Of a stretch of 64,000 nt of DNA, positions 59,120 to 64,000 are shown one piece after another. The DNA is from JACVRW01 sp963716215 (GTDB taxonomy: Bacteria > Actinomycetota > Thermoleophilia > Solirubrobacterales > Thermoleophilaceae): positions 124,001 through 188,000 of the forward strand of contig OY970298.1 of the NCBI GenBank assembly GCA_963716215.1, given 5' to 3'. The notes under the pieces were generated by a model. The model was not told where the DNA came from. It searched no databases and saw only the letters and a program-made list of their open reading frames with translations. A program made the translations under genes and the position numbers. Each line of letters begins with the position of its first letter. Position 1 is the first letter of the stretch.

Positions 59120-59737
59120 TCAGTCGAGCACGCCCTCCAGGCGCAGCAGGAACTCCTTGCGCTCCACGCCCCCGGTGTAGCCGCCCAATGCCCCGCCGGT
59201 GCGGAGCACGCGGTGGCACGGCACGACCACCGGCATCGGGTTCGACCCGAGCGCGTTGCCGGCGGCGCGGACGGCCCGCGGGCTGCCCGCGCGGTCGGCG
59301 ATCTCCCCGTAGCTGCTGGTCTTGCCGTAGGCGATGCGCGCGGTCTGGCGGAGCACCTCGCCAGCGAACCCGCGCGTGAGCGACCAGTCGAGCGGCAGGT
59401 CGAACTCGACCCGGCGGCCCTCGAAGTACTCGTCCAGCTCACGGCGGGCGTCGTCGAGGCGAGCGGGCACCTCGAGAATGCGCGGCGACAGCCTGGCCGC
59501 CAGGTCCGCGAGCACGTCGTCCTCGGGATGCCAGTCCGTATACGCGAGCCGCACCAGCCCCTGCGGGGTGGCGGCCACGACCAGCGCGCCGAGCGGGGAG
59601 TCGACCGTCGCGTACGCGACGTCGAGCAGTCCCTCCGCGGCGGCCCGTTCGGCGAGCCGCGCGTCGGCGTCCGCCGGCACGGCGTCGGCGAGGCTACCGG
59701 CGGAGTCGCGCAGGGTGTTTTCGATGTCCTGGTTCAT
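59120..59737 (-). CDS. ogt: Methylated-DNA-protein-cysteine methyltransferase (MGMT) with N-terminal extension
   Basis: 205 residues from ATG 59737, overlapping the sigma-factor stop (ATGA). The active-site motif VVPCHRVLRTGGALGGYTGG has the alkyl-acceptor Cys. The usual RNase H-like N-domain (TVDSPLGALVVAATPQGLVRLAY) is preceded by about 40 extra residues rich in Ala, Asp and Arg (ENTLRDSAGSLADAVPADADARL). It removes alkyl groups from O6-guanine. The coupling to an ECF sigma factor suggests a link between alkylation repair and transcription. Confidence 0.92.
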   Translation of the reverse strand: MNQDIENTLRDSAGSLADAVPADADARLAERAAAEGLLDVAYATVDSPLGALVVAATPQGLVRLAYTDWHPEDDVLADLAARLSPRILEVPARLDDARRELDEYFEGRRVEFDLPLDWSLTRGFAGEVLRQTARIAYGKTSSYGEIADRAGSPRAVRAAGNALGSNPMPVVVPCHRVLRTGGALGGYTGGVERKEFLLRLEGVLD

Positions 59738-60210
59738 GCGGTCCATTCCTCTCTGAGCTTCTTCAGGCCCTCGAATACGTTGCGCCTCGCCGCGTCCTCC
59801 GAGGACTCCAGCGCCGCCGCCAGCTCGTCGTAGGGCATCCCGAGCACGGTGCGGCAGTAGACGGCGGTGCGCTGCTTCGGAGGCAGGGCCCGGACTGCGG
59901 CCCAGAGCTCCGATTCGCCGTCCAGGCCCGCTGCTGCGGGCGCGGCGGCGGTCACCTCCGGGACGGACTCGACGGGCACCGGCCGGCGTGCGCGCGAGCG
60001 GTGCAGGTCGATCGCCTTGTTCTGGGCGATCCGGAACAGCCACGCACGCAGATTGTCCGTGCGACGCAGGTCCGGATAGGCCCGCAGGGCGGCGATCCAG
60101 GTCTCCTGGAGCGCGTCGTCGGCGTCGCCCGGCCCGGCCGTGGCCAGCAGGAACCGATAGAGGTCCCCTCGGTGCTGGTCGAGCAGGGTCTGGAAGGGCG
60201 GCAGCTTCAC
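59734..60210 (-). CDS. ECF-type RNA polymerase sigma factor
   Basis: 158 residues from GTG 60208-60210. Region 2 reads YRFLLATAGPGDADDALQETWIAALRAYPDLRRTDNLRAWLFRIAQNKAIDLHR and region 4 ELWAAVRALPPKQRTAVYCRTVLGMPYDELAAALESSEDAARRNVFEGLKKLR. No classic anti-sigma gene is adjacent. It is translationally coupled to MGMT, whose N-terminal extension could contact it (inference). Confidence 0.92.
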   Translation of the reverse strand: MKLPPFQTLLDQHRGDLYRFLLATAGPGDADDALQETWIAALRAYPDLRRTDNLRAWLFRIAQNKAIDLHRSRARRPVPVESVPEVTAAAPAAAGLDGESELWAAVRALPPKQRTAVYCRTVLGMPYDELAAALESSEDAARRNVFEGLKKLREEWTA

Positions 60211-60309
60211 GTCACAAGAACGGTGGCACGCCCGCCGACGTGAGATCGATTCGGGTCGGGGTCGGGCCGCCGGCCCGGCTGGACCGGCGGCCGTCCCCGT
60301 CAGGCGCGG
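60211..60309. other. Short intergenic stretch upstream of the sigma gene
   Basis: 99 bases containing the presumed sigma promoter. I see no clear -10 of the leaderless type, no palindrome and no terminator hairpin with a T-run. Confidence 0.3.
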
Positions 60310-62178
60310 TTAGTGCTTGCTGCCACCTCCCGCGAGGTTGCCCTGCCACACGTACGCGTTGTCCGACGCGTCGGCGTCGCCGCCGTAGGCCTTGGCGTCT
60401 CCGCCATGGCCGCCGTAGGCGTCACCGCTCTTGGCGAACGTGTCGCCACCCTTCGACTCGGTGCCCTGGGAGCCGTGCGGGCCACCCTTGCCACCGGCCG
60501 CGAACGGGATCGACCCGTTGCTGCTGCCGCCGAACGCGAGCGCAAGCGAGTTCCCGTTCAGGAACTGCTTGTTGCCGGTGTCGGCATCTCCACCGTCACC
60601 GCCGTTGGCGTCGGCGTCGCCGCCGTTCGCCTCGTCATCGCCCTGGTGCACGGTCGAGCTGTTGTTCTGCCCGCCGCCCTTGCCAGAGCCGTTCTGGCAT
60701 CCGCAGCCCTTGTCGGACCACTTGTCGTGCCCGTCGTCGTGACCGCCAGAGGACAGGTTGCCCTGCCACACCTTGGCGTTGTCCGACGCGTCGGCGTCGC
60801 CGCCGTAGGCCTTGGCGTCTCCGCCATGGCCGCCGTATGCGTCACCGCTCTTGGCGAACGTGTCGCCACCCTCCGACTCGGCCTTGCCGCCGCCCGAGCC
60901 GCCGGGCACGATCCCGGTGGTGAACCTGCCGCCGCCGAACGACACGGCCGCGGAGTTCCCGTTCAGGAACTGCTTGTTGCCGGTGTCGGCATCTCCACCG
61001 TCACCGCCGTTGGCGTCGGCGTCGCCGCCGTTCGCCTCGTCATCGCCCTGGTGCACGGTCGAGCTGTTGTTCTGCCCGCCGCCCTTGCCGGAGCCGTTCT
61101 GGCATCCGCAGCCCTTGTCGGACCACTTGTCGTGCCCGTCGTCGTGACCGCCAGAGGACAGGTTGCCCTGCCACACCTTGGCGTTGTCCGACGCGTCGGC
61201 GTCGCCGCCGTAGGCCTTGGCGTCGCCGCCATGGCCGCCGTATGCGTCACCGCTCTTGGCGAACGTGTCGCCACCCTCCGACTCGGTGCCCTGGGAGCCG
61301 TGCGGGCCACCCTTGCCGCCGAGCATGTCGACACCACCGCCGCCTAGCGAGATCGCGGCCGAGTTGCCGTTGAGGAACTGCTTGTTGCCGGTGTCGGCAT
61401 CTCCGCCGTCACCGCCGTTGGCGTCGGCGTCGCCGCCGTTCGCCTCGTCGTCGCCCTGGTCCACGGTCGAGCTGTTGTCCTGCTTCGAGCCGTGACCACC
61501 GCGTCCGCCGGCGTTGCCCTGCCCGACGTACGCGTTGTCCGACGCGTCGGCGTCGCCGCCGTAGGCCTTGGCGTCGCCGCCATGGCCGCCGTATGCGTCA
61601 CCGCTCTTGGCGAACGTGTCGCCGCCCTTCGACTCGGCGTCGTCGCCAAGCCCGATGGCCAGCGAGTTGCCGTTCAGGGCCTGGACGTTGCCGGTGTCGG
61701 CATCTCCGCCGTCACCGCCGTTGGCGTCGGCTTCGCCACCGTTCGCCTCGTCGTCGCCCTGGTCCACGGTCGAGCTGTTGTTCTGCTGGCCCGACCCCTT
61801 GCTGGTGCCGGCGTTGCCCTGCTCAACGCCCGCGTTGTCCGACGCGTCGGCGTCGCCGCCGCCGGCCTTGGCGTCGCCGCCGTGGCCGCCGGTTGCGTCG
61901 CCGCTGATCGCACCGGTGTCGCCGCCCTTCGACTCGGCGTCCCCGCCTAGCCCGAGGGCCAGCGAGTTGCCGTTCAGGGCCTGGACGTTCCCGGTGTCGG
62001 CGTCTCCGCCGTCGCCGCCGTTGGCGTTCGCCTCGCCTCCGGTGGCGGTGTCGTCACCCTGCGTAACCGTCGAGCTGTTCCCCGGGTCTGGGACCTCGGG
62101 GATCTCGAGGGCCGACGCGGGCGCCGCACCCACTGCCATGGCGAGCATTGCCGCCATGACCACGGTGATGCGCTTCAT
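60310..62178 (-). CDS. Secreted Gly/Asp/Asn-rich protein with five tandem repeats
   Basis: 622 residues from ATG 62178, with AGAGGAAG upstream. A signal peptide (ITVVMAAMLAMAVGAAPASA) is followed by repeats starting near residues 34, 134, 235, 371 and 506 (100 to 136 residues each). Each has NSSTV.QGDD, GGDGGDADTGN, LNGNS, KSGDAYGGHGGDAKAYGGDADASDNA and V.QGN. Two repeats carry KGCGCQNG. The regular Gly-Asp spacing suggests a beta-solenoid that could bind calcium; the N/Q pattern faintly recalls curlin repeats. No anchor is present. No known family; function unknown. Confidence 0.85.
   Translation of the reverse strand: MKRITVVMAAMLAMAVGAAPASALEIPEVPDPGNSSTVTQGDDTATGGEANANGGDGGDADTGNVQALNGNSLALGLGGDAESKGGDTGAISGDATGGHGGDAKAGGGDADASDNAGVEQGNAGTSKGSGQQNNSSTVDQGDDEANGGEADANGGDGGDADTGNVQALNGNSLAIGLGDDAESKGGDTFAKSGDAYGGHGGDAKAYGGDADASDNAYVGQGNAGGRGGHGSKQDNSSTVDQGDDEANGGDADANGGDGGDADTGNKQFLNGNSAAISLGGGGVDMLGGKGGPHGSQGTESEGGDTFAKSGDAYGGHGGDAKAYGGDADASDNAKVWQGNLSSGGHDDGHDKWSDKGCGCQNGSGKGGGQNNSSTVHQGDDEANGGDADANGGDGGDADTGNKQFLNGNSAAVSFGGGRFTTGIVPGGSGGGKAESEGGDTFAKSGDAYGGHGGDAKAYGGDADASDNAKVWQGNLSSGGHDDGHDKWSDKGCGCQNGSGKGGGQNNSSTVHQGDDEANGGDADANGGDGGDADTGNKQFLNGNSLALAFGGSSNGSIPFAAGGKGGPHGSQGTESKGGDTFAKSGDAYGGHGGDAKAYGGDADASDNAYVWQGNLAGGGSKH
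60550..61286. repeat. Near-identical 332-bp direct repeats inside the repeat protein gene
   Basis: 60550-60881 and 60955-61286 are almost identical at 405-bp offset, equal to one 135-residue repeat. Such DNA identity despite synonymous freedom implies recent duplication or gene conversion. Confidence 0.8.
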
Positions 62179-62270
62179 GTGGTCTTCCTCTCTATGTCGA
62201 ACGCTGACTGCCTCGCCGGGCTGTGGAATCGGTGGATCCCCGGCGCGATCCTGGTCAGGCGCTGTGAGCG

Positions 62271-63164
62271 CTAGCCAGGGCGTTCGAGCAGCGAGATGAA
62301 TGGTGTCGGGCGCAGGAAGCCCGACACCTGGCGAAGTGTGCGTACGGCTCTGGGCGCGAGCAGGGCGAGTGCGCCGAGCAGCACCGCGACGAAGAGGGAG
62401 AAGCCGAAGCCGCCGCCCGTGCCCGCCGTGCCGGCCGACGCTGACAGCGGCGGCGGCTCTGGGCGGTGGGGGACATCCTGGGCCGGCTGCGAGCGTGCGC
62501 CGGGCTTGTCCGCCGCAGCGCCTGGCGCGGGCGCGCCGGCCGGCTGGAAACCGTGGAAGGTGGCGCCAGAGGCCGGACGATCCGCATGCGTAACCGCACC
62601 GGCAGGCCGCTTCGGGTCAGGCCGGTGGGCGACGGGGCGCGGCTGCATGGGCGCCTCTGTGACCGGGGCGTTGACCGGGGCGTCGACCGGCGGGGCCGCC
62701 TGCTCAACCGGCGGCGCGGGCTGGCGAACACGCGGTGCGGGTGGCGTGGGGACGGCCTTCGGCAGAGCGCGCCCGGCCGTGTCGGAGAGCCGCCTGACCT
62801 GATCGCCGACGGCGCCGAGCGCTCGGTCCGCGGTATCCGTGGAGGTCCGCGCGGCGTCGTCGACGGTCTGCGTGACCCGTTCGACGACCTGAGTGGCCGG
62901 CGCCGTAACGGGCTCGAGCGCCTGCGTCGTGTCCTCGACGGCCCGCTGTGACAGGTCGCGGACCGGCTGGACGGCCTCGTTCACCTGTTCGGTGACCGCG
63001 GGAACCTGCGGCAGCTCGGGAGCAGGCGGCGGGCTGGGCGCGGCCGGCGCGACCGCTTCGACCGTGTCCGTCGCCGACTGCTGCACGGTGTCCAGGACGT
63101 CGGCGGACGCGCTGGCGGGCCAGACCAAGCAGATGGCACAGAGCGCTACCGCGAGCCTCCACAC
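62271..63164 (-). CDS. Pro/Ala-rich surface protein with C-terminal membrane anchor
   Basis: 297 residues from GTG 63164. A signal peptide (LAVALCAICLVWPASASA) is followed by a helical region with Thr/Val/Asp heptad-like runs (VERVTQTVDDAARTSTDTADRALGAVGDQVRRL), a long Pro/Ala-rich stretch, and a C-terminal helix (FGFSLFVAVLLGALALLA) ending PTPFISLLERPG. It looks like a wall-spanning stalk tethered to the membrane. No family recognised. It lies upstream of the repeat-protein gene on the same strand (92 bases). Confidence 0.78.
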   Translation of the reverse strand: MWRLAVALCAICLVWPASASADVLDTVQQSATDTVEAVAPAAPSPPPAPELPQVPAVTEQVNEAVQPVRDLSQRAVEDTTQALEPVTAPATQVVERVTQTVDDAARTSTDTADRALGAVGDQVRRLSDTAGRALPKAVPTPPAPRVRQPAPPVEQAAPPVDAPVNAPVTEAPMQPRPVAHRPDPKRPAGAVTHADRPASGATFHGFQPAGAPAPGAAADKPGARSQPAQDVPHRPEPPPLSASAGTAGTGGGFGFSLFVAVLLGALALLAPRAVRTLRQVSGFLRPTPFISLLERPG

Positions 63165-63177
63165 AGGCCGAGGTATA
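63165..63177 (-). promoter_or_regulatory. Leaderless-type -10 element for the Pro/Ala-rich surface gene
   Basis: Minus-strand TATACC (63177-63172) plus 7 bases precedes GTG 63164. The last base departs from TAnnnT. Confidence 0.35.
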
Positions 63178-63254
63178 CCAAGAAGTGCACTGGACTAACC
63201 CAAAAATACGCAAAAACTTTGCGAGGATGCCGACGCTTAACTGAAAGCGCACGA

Positions 63255-63270
63255 GGTTCGGCTCCGAACC
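63255..63270. terminator. Small hairpin between the L,D-transpeptidase and surface-protein genes
   Basis: GGTTCG-GCTC-CGAACC forms a 6-bp stem 51 bases past the L,D-transpeptidase stop (minus strand). No T-run; weak call. Confidence 0.3.
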
Positions 63271-63320
63271 CTGCGTACACAGGCGTCGCAAACCCGCACC
63301 ACGACTGATTTCCAGAGGCG

Positions 63321-64000
63321 CTAGGAGTGAATGAAGACCGGCGCGCCGAGCGGCACGTTGTTGATCAGCCAACGCGCCTGGCTTGCCTCCGCGCGCATGC
63401 ATCCGAGGCTGACCGGGTTGCCGATGCTCGACTCGTCGTTGGTCGCGTGAACGGCGAGCCGGTCGCCGCCGGGCCAGTACGGGGGCAGATCAGTCTGGTG
63501 CCCGGTGAGGGCGAGCACGCAGCAGCCATAGGGCGACTGCTCGGACGTGACCTCCAGCCGGTCCGTGACGGTGAAGCGGCCCTTCGGCGTGGGGTTGTCC
63601 TTGCGCCCGATCGCGACGGTCAGCTTGCGAACCGTCTTGCCGTTGTGGCGAACCATCAGCTTCCGCTTCGACAGGTCCGCGTGCAGCGACCACTCGACGC
63701 AGTCGACGCTAACCCGTTCGCGCCGCAGCCAGGCGATCTCGCCGTTCTTGAGCTCCGACGCCTGGACTCCGAGCCACTCGCCGCGCTGGCTCACCACGCC
63801 GAGCACGCGCGGCGACCCCCACTCGGTCTTGGGCGTGATGCGCAGCCGCTTCTCCCCGCCCGGCTCGCGGTAGAGCACCGTCGAGCGACGCACCGAGGCG
63901 GTCGAATAGCACGCGGTCTTGCCCGGCTCGGTCGGGAACGGGGCGGCCAGCGGGCCGCCCTCCTCGGGCACGAAGTGACGCGTGCCGTCGCCGCCACCGT
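63321..64000 (-). CDS. L,D-transpeptidase (YkuD), 5' end beyond the window
   Basis: The frame is open to the window edge (GGGDGTRHFVPEEGG precedes the first in-window start), so the N-terminus is missing. The C-terminal YkuD domain has KGRFTVTDRLEV, LAVHATNDESSIGNPVSLGCMR (H...S.GC.R catalytic motif) and ARWLINNVPLGAPVFIH. It forms 3-3 crosslinks in peptidoglycan or attaches proteins to it. An SH3-like region with VLGVVSQRGEWLGVQASELKNGEIAWL precedes the catalytic domain. Its position next to surface-protein genes fits an envelope role. Confidence 0.9.
   Translation of the reverse strand, partial: GGGDGTRHFVPEEGGPLAAPFPTEPGKTACYSTASVRRSTVLYREPGGEKRLRITPKTEWGSPRVLGVVSQRGEWLGVQASELKNGEIAWLRRERVSVDCVEWSLHADLSKRKLMVRHNGKTVRKLTVAIGRKDNPTPKGRFTVTDRLEVTSEQSPYGCCVLALTGHQTDLPPYWPGGDRLAVHATNDESSIGNPVSLGCMRAEASQARWLINNVPLGAPVFIHS

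Noticed and set aside
60313..61347. A long plus-strand Val/Ala-rich repetitive frame and short Ser/Pro-rich frames over the repeat-protein gene
   Set aside because: They are antisense readings of the tandem repeats; no start signals; the minus-strand frame has a signal peptide and ribosome site.
60310..62178. CRISPR-like periodic repeats
   Set aside because: The periodicity is about 300-405 bp and in frame with a protein; no 25-40 bp repeats with unique spacers.

Overview
The window is very GC-rich DNA from an actinobacterium. Supporting traits are a NucS mismatch endonuclease, two F420-type luciferase-like oxidoreductases, frequent GTG starts, many 4-base NTGA gene overlaps and little Shine-Dalgarno use. 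The mix (DUF5996, many c-di-GMP and Ig-like secreted proteins, F420 enzymes, MGMT with an ECF sigma factor) fits class Thermoleophilia, probably Solirubrobacterales. That placement is inference. I see no insertion sequence, prophage, CRISPR array or rRNA.

Layout. 0-9 kb: end of a RibD-like reductase, DUF5996, an epimerase-tadA-GGDEF/EAL operon, a subtilase, a universal stress protein divergent from a LuxR-type response regulator, an AI-2E family permease, CsbD and a PlsC-like acyltransferase. 9-16 kb: a PNPOx-like flavoprotein divergent from nucS; a luciferase-domain gene divergent from soxR across a textbook SoxR promoter; a P450-LLM-PPK2 operon divergent from msrA; a Nudix protein. 16-25 kb: a GGDEF/HD-GYP gene and a DUF480 gene, both frameshifted in this sequence; an MFS pump, SRPBCC, HxlR-type regulator, GDPD, SnoaL-like, FMN reductase, yceI/marR and a kinase-like phosphotransferase.

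25-35.5 kb (minus strand): one tightly packed unit joins 3,5-diaminohexanoate dehydrogenase (kdd), a hotdog thioesterase, the 3-keto-5-aminohexanoate cleavage enzyme (kce), a TetR regulator, an S66 peptidase, a complete Dpp-type ABC importer and a DmpA-type aminopeptidase. It reads as uptake and breakdown of peptides carrying unusual amino acids, under a TetR repressor with palindromes at the promoter. 35.6-46.5 kb: a secreted copper radical oxidase, Rieske oxygenase and HDAC-like amidohydrolase, GNAT, a glucoamylase-like protein divergent from a GH3 glucosidase, and a secreted esterase. 46.6-50.5 kb: a sensory patch with a CarH-like B12 domain beside a MarR regulator, a cyclase-YHS fusion, an HTH/nucleotidyltransferase toxin-antitoxin pair and tRNA-Arg(ACG). 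50.5-60.2 kb: HTH_42 protein, YidC, MFS, methyltransferase, AraC, CocE/NonD hydrolase, SnoaL-like, LLM oxidoreductase, tRNA-Ser(GCT), and an ECF sigma-MGMT pair. 60.3-64 kb: an envelope group with a five-repeat Gly/Asp-rich secreted protein, a Pro/Ala-rich anchored protein and an L,D-transpeptidase cut by the window edge.

A window-wide signal is a -10-like TAnnnT placed 6-7 bases before the start codon of at least sixteen genes. This implies that leaderless mRNAs are common here. The same rule points to ATA and ACG as the start positions of two genes that have no ordinary start. Two other genes seem to begin with CTG inside CTGA stop/start overlaps.
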